Below are positions 24,150 through 35,639 of a stretch of DNA of 64,000 bases, piece by piece. The DNA lies in assembly GCA_949126835.1 (NCBI GenBank), contig OX421499.1:28186490-28250489 (forward strand), read 5' to 3'. Within the stretch, counting starts at the first letter, position 1. Each line of letters starts with the position of its first letter. Below the pieces are notes generated by a model. That model was not told the DNA's origin. It worked only from the letters and a program-made list of their open reading frames with translations, and did not search any database. This DNA comes from Anisus vortex (lineage: Eukaryota; Mollusca; Gastropoda; Planorbidae). The position numbers were made by a program, and so were the translations under genes.

Positions 24150-26535
24150 ATTTTCTCTCTCATGTTAATTTCATTCTCTCTTCTTCTACGCCCGATTCAA
24201 ATAGTGTCTTTCTCTCTTTTAATTTCATTCTCTCTTCTTCTACGCCCGATTCAAATAGTGTCTTTCTCTCTTTTAATATCATTCTCTCTTCTTCTACGCC
24301 CGATTCAAATAGTGTCTTTCTCTCTTTTAATTTCATTCTCTCTTCTTCTACGCCCGATTCAAATAGTGTCTTTCTCTCTTTTAATATCATTCTCTCTTCT
24401 TCTACGCCCGATTCAAATAGTGTCTTTCTCTCTTTTAATTTCATTCTCTCTTCTTCTACGCCCGATTGAAATAGTGTCTTTCTCTCTTTTAATTTCATTC
24501 TATCTTCTTCTACGCCCGATTCAAATAGTGTCTTTCTCTCTTTTAATATCATTCTCTCTTCTTCTACGCCCGATTGAAATAGTGTCTTTCTCTCTTTTAA
24601 TTTCATTCTCTCTTCTTCTACGCCCGATTCAAATAGTGTCTTTCTCTCTTTTAATATCATTCTCTCTTCTTCTACGCCCGATTCAAATAGTGTCTTTCTC
24701 TCTTTTAATTTCATTCTCTCTTCTTCTACGCCCGATTCAAATAGTGTCTTTCTCTCTTTTAATTTCATTCTCTCTTCTTCTACGCCCGATTCAAATAGTG
24801 TCTTTCTCTCTCTAATTTCATTCTCTCTTCTTCTACGCCCGATTGAAATAGTGTCTTTCTCTCTTTTAATTTCATTCTCTCTTCTTCTACGCCCGATTGA
24901 AATAGTGTCTTTCTCTCTTTTAATTTCATTCTCTCTTCTTCTACGCCCGATTGAAATAGTGTCTTTCTCTCTTTTAATTTCATTCTCTCTTCTTCTACGC
25001 CCGATTGAAATAGTGTCTTTCTCTCTTTTAATTTCATTCTCTCTTCTTCTACGCCCGATTCAAATAGTGTCTTTCTCTCTTTTAATATCATTCTCTCTTC
25101 TTCTAAGCCCGATTGAAATAGTGTCTTTCTCTCTTTTAATTTCATTCTCTCTTCTTCTACGCCCGATTGAAATAGTGTCTTTCTCTCTTTTAATTTCATT
25201 CTCTCTTCTTCTACGCCCGATTCAAATAGTGTCTTTCTCTCTTTTAATTTCATTCTCTCTTCTTCTACGCCCGATTCAAATAGTGTCTTTCTCTCTTTTA
25301 ATTTCATTCTCTCTTCTTCTACGCCCGATTCAAATAGTGTCTTTCTCTCTTTTAATTTCATTCTCTCTTCTTCTACGCCCGATTCAAATAGTGTCTTTTT
25401 CTCTCTAATTTCATTCTCTCTTCTTCTACGCCCGATTCAAATAGTGTCTTTCTCTCTTTTAATATCATTCTCTCTTCTTCTACGCCCGATTGAAATAATG
25501 TCTTTCTCTCTTTTAATATAAGTCTCTCTTCTTTTACGCCCGATTTAAATAGTGTCTTTCTTTTAATTTCATTCTCTCTTCTTCTACGCCCGATTCAAAT
25601 ATTGTCTTTCTCTCTTTTAATATCATTCTCTCTTCTTCTACGCCCGATTGAAATAGTGTCTTTCTTTTAATTTCATTCTCTCTTCTTCTACGCCCGATTG
25701 AAATAGTGTCTTTCTTTTAATATCATTCTCTCTTCTTCTACGCCCGATTGAAATAATGTCTTTTTCTCTTTTAATATAAGTCTCTCTTCTTTTACGCCCG
25801 ATTTAAATAGTGTCTTTCTCTTTTAATATCATTCTCTCTTCTTCTACGCCCGATTGAAATATTGTCTTTCTCTCTTTTAATATCATTCTCTCTTCTTCTA
25901 CGCCCGATTGAAATATTGTCTTTCTCTCTTTTAATATCATTCTCTCTTCTTCTACGCCCGATTGAAATGGTGTCTTTCTCTCTTTTAATATCATTCTCTC
26001 TTCTTCTACGCCCGATTGAAATATTGTCTTTCTCTCTTTTAATTTCATTCTCTCTTCTTCTCCGCCCGATTGAAATAGTGTCTTTCTCTCTTTTAATATC
26101 ATTCTCTCTTCTTCTACGCCCGATTGAAATAGTGTCTTTCTTTTAATATCATTCTCTCTTCTTCTACGCCCGATTGAAATAATGTCTTTCTCTCTTTTAA
26201 TATCATTCTCTCTTCTTCTACGCCCGATTGAAATAATGTCTTTCTCTCTTTTAATATAAGTCTCTCTTCTTTAACGCCCGATTTAAATAGTGTCTTTCTC
26301 TTTTAATATCATTCTCTCTTCTTCTACGCCCGATTGAAATAGTGTCTTTCTCTCTTTTAATATCATTCTCTCTTCTTCTACGCCCGATTCAAATAGTGTC
26401 TTTCTCTCTTTTAATATCATTCTCTCTTCTTCTACGCCCGATTGAAATAGTGTCTTTCTCTCTTTTAATATCATTCTCTCTTCTTCTACGCCCGATTGAA
26501 ATAGTGTCTTTCTCTCTTTTAATATCATTCTCTCT
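24150..26535. repeat. 54-bp satellite array, about 44 units, open on both strands
   Basis: The unit is 54 bp (for example CATTCTCTCTTCTTCTACGC plus 34 more bases). As 54 is divisible by 3, long frames run through on both strands: minus repeats an 18-residue charged unit (ERMKLKERKTLFESGVEE), plus repeats a hydrophobic one. Units differ mainly at two sites (AATTTCATT/AATATCATT and GATTCAAAT/GATTGAAAT), changing amino acids on both strands. Shortened units break the frames. I read it as a satellite, not a gene. Confidence 0.95.
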
Positions 26536-26842
26536 CTCTTTCTCATTTTCACCTCCTTTCTTTGTCGTCCACTCTTATTCCAAATCCTCTCAATCTCCTT
26601 GTTATGCATTCTCCCTTTCGCTCTCTCTCTCTCTTTTTTTTTCTCTCTCTCTCTCTGTTAAGTTCATTCATTAATCTTTGTCTGTTTGTTTCTCACTATT
26701 TCTTTTCTCTCATTTAATTTTTTTTCCCCTCTTTTTTCTTAATTTCTCATTCTCTTTCTCTAACATTTTCATGCTCTCTTTCCATCTCTCTCTCTCTCTC
26801 TTTCTCTCTATCCATCTCTCTCTCTCTCTCTCTCTCTCTGTG
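26536..26842 (+). repeat. pyrimidine-rich tract with (CT)n
   Basis: Continues the satellite's pyrimidine bias with (CT)n runs at about 26615-26660 and 26785-26840. Confidence 0.9.
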
Positions 26843-27144
26843 GATATACTGACACACAAATAAATTATCCCACGCTGACCAGGACGAACACACCAACAGT
26901 CAAACAACTAGATAGACAAACACCATTCCATTAAAACACTGGTCCGTCTAAACTGTTCCCATGACAGTAAGCCAAGTATCCTGAGAGTGTTGGTTGACTC
27001 TGTTTCATCCTTGTCTCTCTCACACATACACAGTTTGGTTATATAGAGCAGGATGTGAAATCAACAATTTCAGTCTACAAACATTCAACATGTGACCTCT
27101 AGGCTGGTTTATAATTCCGCTTCACAATTATTCAATGACCCGTG

Positions 27145-27640
27145 TACATACTTTATATTCGGCTTGATATAACTTTATTTAACAATCAACTTTGTATACC
27201 TTTTATTCGATTATCATCTTTGTATACCTTTTACTCGACAATCCACTTTGTACACCGTTTATTAGACAGTCACTTTTGCATACCTTTAATTTAACAATCT
27301 ACTTTGTATACCTTATATTCAATAATCAACTTTGTATAACTTTTATTCAATAATCAACTTTGTATACCTGATATTCAATAATAAACTTCTTTTACCTTTT
27401 ATTCAATAATCAACTTTGTATAACTTTTATTAAATAATTAACTTTGTATAACTTTTATTCAATAACCAACTTTATATAACTTTTATTCAATAATCAACTT
27501 TGTATAACTTTTTTTTAATAATCAACTTTGTATACCTTTTATTTAATAATCAACTTTGTCTACCTTTTATTAAATCAACTTTGTATAACTTTTATTCAAT
27601 AATCCACTTTGTATACCTAATAATCAACAATCGTCCTGTT
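27145..27640 (+). repeat. diverged minisatellite, about 28-bp unit
   Basis: About 17 imperfect copies of AATAATCAACTTTGTATAAC plus TTTTATTC, most regular between 27300 and 27560. Confidence 0.92.
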
Positions 27641-27984
27641 ATACTTGTTTGAAACAATCAAAGGCCTATAGCAGCATAGAACATCATTGCCGATACAAAA
27701 ACAAAGCAAAAATGTTTATTCCATATTCTTATTCTTAACGAATAGAATATTTTTTTCTATTTTCCAGGGTATTTTCATTTTAATTATCTTACATTTTCAG
27801 TTAGGGCATTACATGATAAAATGCACTACCCTTATTGACAGAAGAAAAAAAAACTTCACCTCATTGAAAACACTTTTAAAGTGCAGACTGAACTAAACCC
27901 ACGGATAAGCGTAACGCTGTGCAATTGTCTTTAGGTGATAAGTTATATCTCTTACATTTTAAAATGAAATAATATTCTGTGGCC

Positions 27985-28045
27985 ACAGTGTTCAAAAGAT
28001 TGAGTGGCCAGTGCAGTGCTCAGCCAACAGGCATTGCCATAATTT
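27985..28045 (-). mobile_element. SINE body fragment
   Basis: A short stretch with TGTGGCCACAGTG and GTGGCCAGTGCAGTGCTCAG, matching the reverse complement of the SINE body's GCTGG(G/A)CATTGTGCTGGCCAC region. Confidence 0.5.
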
Positions 28046-28441
28046 TTGCTGGGTTGCACTTAATGACACTATGAAGATTTAGAGGATTTAACTTTCCCGA
28101 AAGTACAAAGTTATGGCTGCTGATATTTTTTGGGAAATCTTTAATTCTAATCAGTTTACTCATTGTATCGAAATCTGAAGTTTTCGCATTAACTAAAGTT
28201 TTAATTTGAAACAAAACTATTCCAAGAAATGGATATTGGCTTCTTAACTTACATCCGTTTTAGGTTAAATATATCTTGGGTTCCTTTTGAAACAAGAAGT
28301 CTTGCAGAAGTAAGGTTAATTGGAAATTGTTATTTAATCTTAAATCCCCCATCAACTTAGAAATACTCTTGTTTATTGGTCTTTGCGTGGGCTGGTTTTT
28401 CTCTTTGCTAATTGTTTAGTAGTATCTCTACTGAGTTTTAA

Positions 28442-28513
28442 CCCTTCCTGTACCAACCTACTTTCTGTCTATGATCTTCAGTCCCGCTATATACGCGCCC
28501 GGGACTGTAAGGG
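28442..28513 (+). mobile_element. 72-bp piggyBac-like MITE flanked by TTAA
   Basis: TTAA (28438-28441), CCCTTCCTGTACC at the left end, and the inverted counterpart GGGACTGTAAGGG at the right end, then TTAA (28514-28517). A TTAA target duplication with CCCT-starting inverted ends is the hallmark of piggyBac elements. Very short, no coding capacity. Confidence 0.75.
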
Positions 28514-28544
28514 TTAAATCTCAGGTAGCAACGGGGCTACTCCA

Positions 28545-28750
28545 TTTTGTCTCCTTCCGGTCCGGATGCACTTGGCTGTATTGGTGTCATGGACAATGAG
28601 TTGAAATTTCAAATGTCCTATCTTCTCGTTTGTGTGTGTTTATGCGTACTTGTGTTTAGTTGTTTGTGTGTTTTTGAGTCTACAATATACTTACTTAGAA
28701 ACAAAAAAAAAGTTATCAAAAACAAACAACCTAAGATATTGAAATGACTT
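28545..28750 (+). repeat. dispersed repeat, copy 2 (pair with 20935-21150)
   Basis: Starts just after the piggyBac-like MITE. Shared blocks are CCGGATG, GTGTCATGGACAATGAG and the ACAACCTAAG.TATTGAAAT end. Confidence 0.65.
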
Positions 28751-29194
28751 TTGTGTGTTTTCGGGGCACGCTAGAGGAAAAGGAGAATACCTTTAAGACT
28801 TAAAGGAGGCTCGTTGTTTACATCAAGGCAAAGGAAATGATTCAAATCGCTTGACCTCTTATTACTGTCGGACTTGAACATTCATTTCCGATATGAAAGA
28901 CATTTTTTGTATCTACCATTACACTATTATGTAATTACTCACATCCTGAGTATGGAATGATTAATAACGCGTCTCACTGATTAGTGAGTCTTTGTTAAGT
29001 TAATCCGCCATCTTTGACCTAGTACTTTCATTAATTTACATAACTTACATACTCAAGTTTGTTCTTAAAAGATCAAGTGGCTCATTTATGTCTTTAATAT
29101 TGGGGTTCGCGTTTTATTTAATGTGTATTTAGACGAAGTCGTGTTTGTTACATTGGTGTTGTAGTCACAACCAATGACAAGCAGTCTTGGTCAA

Positions 29195-29428
29195 AGCCTC
29201 TGTAAGAAAAATAAATCGACCGAAGACTATAAATAAATAAAATAAATATGAGAACAGTTCTATGCGCTGCTGTAAACATAGTGCTGCCTGCTGGCGCAAA
29301 TACGTTTACAGGCCCAAAACTCCTGCAAGGTGACAGGGATCCGCCGGTGGCAGGGATAGAACCCGCGACCTGTCCGATGGTTTTGGGTTGACAGTCCGGT
29401 GTGCTAACCGCTAGACCAGCCAACCTCA
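29195..29428 (-). mobile_element. tRNA-derived SINE (second family)
   Basis: On the minus strand a tRNA-like head has an A-box-like TGGTCTAGCGGTTAG and a B-box-like GGTCGCGGGTTCTATCC. An unrelated body follows, ending in an AT-rich TTTATTTATT tail. The body differs from the SINE at 51638. A free tRNA gene is unlikely because the head lacks proper stem pairing and is joined to a body. Confidence 0.7.
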
Positions 29429-29429
29429 C

Positions 29430-29745
29430 AGTAGTCAAGACCATAGTGAATCTTTTTTAACACAGCGACTGTTGGTACATCATCACGTTCGCAACTGCCT
29501 GCTGGTATGGTAATGCCACTAGATCGAATAAACACGGTATAGAAAACCCAATAAACAAAGCCTTGGGTAAGACCCAGACACAATTACCAGCTCTTGTATT
29601 CAAGGTGCCTATTCTGCCTATCTACGATTGATAAAATCCTTCAGGACAATGTGCACCCACTACACAACAACTACATCAGGTCTAGTCGAAGTGGTCGGCT
29701 TCTTTCAATAAGGGCAGAGAGAATTAGAAACACTTTTGTTCCATA
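29430..29745 (+). mobile_element. LINE C-terminal remnant
   Basis: Reads ITFATACWYGNATRSNK, then KALGKTQTQLPALV, then after a stop KILQDNVHPLHNNY and SGRLLSIRAERIRNTFVP. These are the conserved end segments of a common animal LINE protein. It abuts the SINE at 29195-29428. Confidence 0.85.
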
Positions 29746-30284
29746 GTAAGTGAGAAATTTTCAACAGAGTCGCCAGTAAGCAAGGAATACAATAGATGAC
29801 TCCTAATGATAATTTTTCTTGTATTAGTTGTATGGTAAATGGTATGATAGTGTGTGTGCAAGTCTAATTTTATAAGGATATTTCTGTGCTTGAGTGCTAG
29901 ATCTAATAGGTTTTTTTTAATTGTTTAAAAGAATATCCTGAAAGACGGATATAGAGTCGAATCGTGATACATTTTGGTCATATAGTAATAAACGTAAGAG
30001 TTTCTTTTTCTTAATCTTAGCGGTGATTTGAGTTTCTACTAACATGATATAGAACAGTGATTCCATTGGTCGCGGAGTGGGTTAATTATAGCTTATGTAA
30101 TACGGTGGAATGGGAACTTTATGAGCCATAAAGTGAAATAGGCCTATGGATTCCACGTTCCATAATAGTGATTACTTACGTCATAGGGTGGAATAATAAT
30201 CTCATCGGCTTTTACGTGAAGTACTGGATCGTGTGGTCGTTGAGTAGCTATAATGAGTAACGATTCCATTGGTTATAAAAAGTA

Positions 30285-30660
30285 ACGTCCACAAACATTA
30301 TACTTTAATCACTGACTATATTGTACTGTGATCCCATGGATTATATTGTACTTGGATCATATTGTACTTGCGAATCCATGGATTATATTGTACTTGGATC
30401 ATATTGTACCGTGAATCCATGGATTATATTGTGCTTGGATCATATTGTACCGTGAATCCATGGATTATATTGTACTTAGATCATATTGTACTTGTGAATC
30501 CATGGTTATATTGTAATTGGATCGTACTGTACTTGTGAACCCATAGATTATATTACTTGTGAATCCATGGATTATATTATACTTGGATTATACTTGGATT
30601 CGTATTAAGCTTGTGGGTTCGTGGATTATTTTATACTTGGATCATATTGTACTTGACCGC
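30285..30660 (+). repeat. minisatellite, about 41-bp unit
   Basis: Imperfect copies of CCATGGATTATATTGTACTT plus GGATCATATTGTAC, best between 30330 and 30540. CCATGG and GGATCATATTGTAC anchor each unit. Confidence 0.9.
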
Positions 30661-32429
30661 CAGTGTGGATAAAAGAATCATAACAAGCCCAATAGTCACT
30701 CGTCATTCTTTTATATAAGTGTGCGTGTGAATCATTTCCTTGTCAGGTCAACCTTCAGGATGAAAGTCTATGGCATTTCAGTAATAATTTCATTGGTGCA
30801 TACAAACCGCAGTGTCTTTGTTAGTACATGTACTTAGTTGACTACCAGTCTAACTAAACTAAACACACAAACACAAAGTAATGGAGAGGGGTTGAAGGGG
30901 ATGGAGAGAGAGAGAGAGAGAGAGAGAGAATGCGTTGGTTAGAACATAAGCTTTGAGGACATAAACAGATAGTGCTGCCACTTGAGCAAAAAAGTGGGGG
31001 GGGGGGGGGGTAGGGGGAGGCCCCACTTGACAACAATTCAAATACTTGCACTCAATTTGTGCGCTCCAGTAATGAAGTAGTAACTCACTAACTCTTTTAC
31101 TACGACCTGGGGCATGATATTACAAATAGAACGAATCTGCACTAGCATACATAGACAATAAAAAACATGTCAATTTTACATTACTTGAACCGGTTCAATA
31201 TTTAGGTAGATCATTTTGATGAACCAATTCTTCTCGTTAGAATAAATGCTCTTTTCTTGTTTTTAGTTTTTATTCTTCAGATTTATAGCGAAATGACTTG
31301 AAAGATATGGCCTATGCTTTTACCACTTTGTATTTTAAAGTGGTTTTTTTTTAGGCATTTAAAAAACTATGCCAATTAAATGCATTTTTTTCTTTTTCTG
31401 TGTTTGATTAGAATTTTTCGAAAAATGCTATAAGATGTACTTTTTTTTATGCATAAATATAAATTTTAGCTATCCCATTAAAAGAAACATAATTTAAAAA
31501 AAAATGCATACCAATTTGGAATGCACAACAGATACAGCTTCATGCGTTCTAAAAATCAACTATTTGTAATCCTAGTATAGATTTCTTAGCCACTTTTAAC
31601 CAAACGACCCTCCCCCCACCCAGCCACAAACACATATGTAATTATTCTTGCTCTTCATTGTAATGTGATGATCCCGTTAGACAAGAGGAAAAATTCCACA
31701 ATTTAAGGGTAATGGGCCGTATTGCTGCTGAGAGTTAACACCCTTGCCCCTTATACAAGTCAATATTTTATGACTAACTTGTAAATTACAAATGCATACA
31801 AGCAAGAATTATAAACTGACGACGGACTTTCATTATCTAGTATCTTTCATTGTCTCTAGTTCAAACCGTCAGTGATGATTTGAAAGCCGGCTCAGAAAGG
31901 GGCAGTGAGGGAGGCTTGGTCCAGTGGGTTCCAGTCTAAGGGATGACGGACAAAAAAAGAATGTTTGTTAAAGGCGGTGCGTGCGTGTGAAACACGCAGT
32001 TTGAGCTGATGACCAACGGTAGAGCGGGACACTTATTGGATGCTACCTGGCTGTGTGGACATGTCCAAGAGACCATTCATGATATTGTACATCATCGTGG
32101 CTTTGTCTGTCGCACTGTGGTGTTGTAGTTGTTCAAGATGGTGTTAGGCCAGAAGGGTTTGTTTTGAGACTGTAGTCCTGTAGGATGCAACAATTATAAC
32201 AAGGGGTCTAGATCCTTGAAGATTTGGAAACAATAGATTGGGCATGTGTGCCCAGTGGAATTCTATTCTACAAGAAGAAAGCAGGGTGACTTTGATGCTG
32301 TTGTCACGTTGAATAAATTAGTAATCCAACTATTGCACATTATTATCTAAAGGTTGTCGATCCGTGGCCTAAGACAACTCCATTACAGAGAACAAATAAA
32401 TTAGCCCATAAAAAGTAATATCAGATCGA
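30661..32429. other. intergenic DNA, no gene recognised
   Basis: GA microsatellite at 30903-30930 and a G run at 30996-31009. Frames here are low-complexity Ser/Pro shadows. Confidence 0.5.
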
Positions 32430-32600
32430 ATTGATCTACAGGACAAGGTAAACCGTGTTTACAAGTTTCTGTGGCCATCACAGATGCCCAGCGCCCTACT
32501 TAACCATTAACTACTGCCAGGCACCCATCAGAGATGGGTGGACTCTAGGACTTACTCCAGACCCAAAAAAAATATAATCTAAACCCGAAACAGTCGAGAG
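32430..32600 (-). mobile_element. SINE body, degenerate
   Basis: Reverse-complement match to the first SINE family: CTGTGGCC..CACA, GATGCCCAGCGCC, CAGGCACCCATCAGAGATGG and GGACTC.AGGAC in the expected order. Confidence 0.7.
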
Positions 32601-32734
32601 TTAGGTCATGGTGTCCCTGCATTAGCCCTGACAAAGAAGAAATACAAAATCTGTTTATCTGTAGGTTTTACATAAAAACGTATTTTATTTTCTTCTTCTT
32701 CTTCTTCGATCTCAAGTGTTATGATTTGGAGTAG

Positions 32735-33080
32735 AAACCGACCGAAATTCTGCAACGGTTTCGGTTTCGGCGCCGAACATAGGCAAATGGTATTTTTCGG
32801 TGTAGTTTCGGTTTCGGCCAAAGATAGAAAGTTACCTTTTGGTTTGTTTACGGTTTCGGACGAAAATGACATTGACTTTCGGTCAACTGCCGAATATCTA
32901 TTTTAACTTTCAATTTTTAGACTGCAACGATAGTGCTCCTTCTATTACTTTTCTTATTGATTATTTTGAATAAAATTATACATAATACATGTATATACAA
33001 CTGTTTATTAGGCTTACATTTTCTATGTAGTGATGTTAAACGAAAACCGGATTCCGATTTTCGGTTTTGTCGGAATTAGG
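32735..33080 (+). repeat. CGGTTTCGG-rich element
   Basis: At least eight occurrences of TTCGGTTTCGG or close variants lie at 32755-32890, with a related CGAAAACCGGATTCCGA and TTTTCGG cluster at 33040-33070. The spacing is irregular. It resembles the degenerate ends of an interspersed element more than a microsatellite. Confidence 0.55.
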
Positions 33081-33844
33081 GAGGATATCATTTCAATATG
33101 GTGTCCCACGATATTTTTTTGGGGAGCTGTTTCGCAGGGGCACATTTTCACTTATTCCAATTTCTACTTAGCTGGGAACATGTGTTTGCTTCAGCCTGTT
33201 ATGACCTGCCCTTATCCTGAAGATGATATTATGTTGAAATTGGTATTTCTTTGAATTATTTAGATTTCTCATTGTTTTGTAAGGGGATAGAAACTAACCT
33301 TCGTACTGTTTCTTACTGCCCACTTCTTTAGAAAGTTTCATAAATAGAGTTATTTCATTAAAAGAATGAAACCGAAACTAACTGCAATTCCCATGTCTTT
33401 GAACATAGCCTATGTATTATGTATTAAAAAAATTAATGTAACGCCTGCTTAGCGTTAAGTACTCTTTTTAAAATTACTTAAGTCGAACTGAAGTGTTAAT
33501 AATTGAAATGGAGTTAAACATAAAACATGCTTTTCCTTTCCCATGAGAACATTTTTCCTTAATTAACCTGTCAAAGGTTGATTGGTTTCGTAAGATAATT
33601 ATATCACCCTCCCACACATATAACTTTCAGTTGTATTGTGTTTTTTTTATTATTTCTTTTCTTTTCAAGTCACAAGACCTAGGGTGAACATGGGTGAAGT
33701 GGTTCAAATGAAGACAAACTTGAATACAAGGTCTCGCTACTAAACATACTGTACTGTTTGTTGGCCAACCTTTGATCATTGTGGTCTTTTAAATTAAAAT
33801 AAAACGTTTCCCGTCGGCAACCTAAGTTCAACCAAATAAAATAA

Positions 33845-33945
33845 TAAGATGAACAATAGAAATCATTTAAGACAGCGTCATTGGTTGCGCACGGAAAAAA
33901 AGAACATATAAGTTCTAAAAATAGAGCAAGCGGTCTTTGGTTCAA
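33845..33945 (-). mobile_element. partial copy of the 8234-8538 MITE
   Basis: Contains AAGACAGCGTCATTGGTTGC and TCTAAAAATAGAGCAAGCGG, matching the reverse complement of the left half of the 8234-8538 element. The other half and the outer terminus are missing. Confidence 0.75.
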
Positions 33946-34734
33946 CCTATGCGTCAATTGACATCTGTTCTCTATTATTTTTTCTTTTCTTTCTTTTTTA
34001 AAGCCCTAGTGAAGGTATATTAATGCGTTATGTTCACTTTCTTTGATCTGCAATGATCCAATATGTCGACTCCAAGAATCTGGCGTCAACATTTTCCTTT
34101 TTATCTTACATTTACTAAACAATGATAAAAAGGATAGAAGTAATAAAGTTAAATGACTTGGTGGAATATGTTGCTGAAAATAAATGTTTTACCAAGGGCT
34201 GAACGTCTATGCGCCAAGTTTAAGATCGATAGGATAATGGGAAGTAGTTCAATTAGCCTTCCGAAGATTAGGAGGTCGTCAGAAAATTTTGCGAAGTTAA
34301 TATGGATTTAAAAAGGTTGGTGGTTGATTATGGGATTCGAGGGGGGACAATATAATTGTTTTAAATATAAATGCCTGAAAATGAGGGGATTCGGGTATGT
34401 ATTGCCCCCTAACTCAACCTTAAAAGGATTTTTTTTCTGCTCCTGATAATCCTGTCATGCGCACTCCGAAAATTTCTGACATTGAACAGTCGAAGATGCG
34501 GCGCAAAATATGGTGCGTTTGTCTATGCAGGAAGTAAAGATATAAATAAATATTTCATCGAGTACTTTTTAAGTTAAACAAATCTTTCTAAACCAACTAT
34601 CATCATAGGTAGCAGCTTTGTATTTTTCTACAGTGAACACATTATTACATGTTTAGTAGTACTATTAAGCCCACAAAATGGTAAGCAAGTTTTGTAACTA
34701 TGGAATGTTATTTAATTCATAATGCGATAAGGCT

Positions 34735-35160
34735 AAGGTAAGCGTAGGACGCAATAATCTTCTTTATAGAATGAGCGTCTGTAATAGACCTATATAAGAT
34801 AAGGTTTAAGGCACTGGATTGACTATCGTCTTATCTTATCTTACATAGTTACAGACGCTCCAATTAAAAAGAAGAATAAGTCTTATTATTATTGCATCTT
34901 AAGTTTATCCATGGTTTGAGTCTGGTCTTACATTTTGATTAGTGTTTTAAATTATATTAATTTCCTTGTTTAATCAGGCAACCCATTCCACGCTCGGATG
35001 CCACTCGGGAAGAAAGAATAATTACAGACTATGCATTTGTTCTTGCATATGGTCCATATGGGACGAGAAAAGTATTTTGTCCTTAAGATTATATGAGCAG
35101 TGTAATATACTGCTTTTGTGTTGTATTAGTAACTTAGACATTCTAGCGTGTCTTTAGAGA
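34735..35160 (+). repeat. dispersed repeat R, copy 3 with an inverted fragment
   Basis: 34840-35160 follows the R order (TTACAGACGCTC, CCTTGTTTAATCAGGCAACC, GAAGAAAGAAT, GCATTTGTTCTTGC). 34735-34795 holds the R start in reverse (TAGGACGCAATAATCTTC and GAGCGTCTGTAA), forming an inverted pair. Another R core lies at about 35235-35270. Confidence 0.75.
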
Positions 35161-35374
35161 GAAATATTATTTAACCTTTATTGCATACTATATTAGAGTT
35201 TAGGTATTAAGTTGTTGATTTTTTGTTACTATCTCAGGCAACCCATTCTATACCCGAATGCCAATTGAGAAAGATAATCAATAACCCAGCGTTAACTATA
35301 AGGCCAAAATTAGACAGGACGTATCAAAACAAGCACGACTCACTGGCTAATTTGCATAAAATGGGTCCTTAAAT

Positions 35375-35604
35375 CGGTTATAGTATTAGTTTCAATAAAT
35401 AAAGTTATCTGTCCTTGAATCGGTTATAGTATTAGTTTCAATAAATAAAGTTATCTGTCCTTGAATCGGTTATAGTATTAGTTTCAATAAATAAAGTTAT
35501 CTGTCCTTGAATCGGTTATAGTATTAGTTTCAATAAATAAAGTTATCTGTCCTTGAATCGGTTATAGTATTAGTTTCAATAAATAAAGTTATCTGTCCTT
35601 GAAT
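35375..35604 (+). repeat. 46-bp tandem array, five units
   Basis: Units start at 35375, 35421, 35467, 35513 and 35559, nearly identical, each with CGGTTATAGTATTAGTTTCA and AATAAATAAAGTTATC. Confidence 0.97.
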
Positions 35605-35639
35605 CGGAACTTATCTAGAAAACAGTTTATAATAAGTTA

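Noticed and set aside
24160..26609. Long frames on both strands as a repeat-protein gene
   Set aside because: They arise from a 54-bp satellite whose variants change amino acids freely on both strands, and shortened units break frame. No initiation or splice context.
29340..29428. tRNA gene on the minus strand
   Set aside because: tRNA-like, but an extended and poorly pairing anticodon region and an attached body make it a SINE head.
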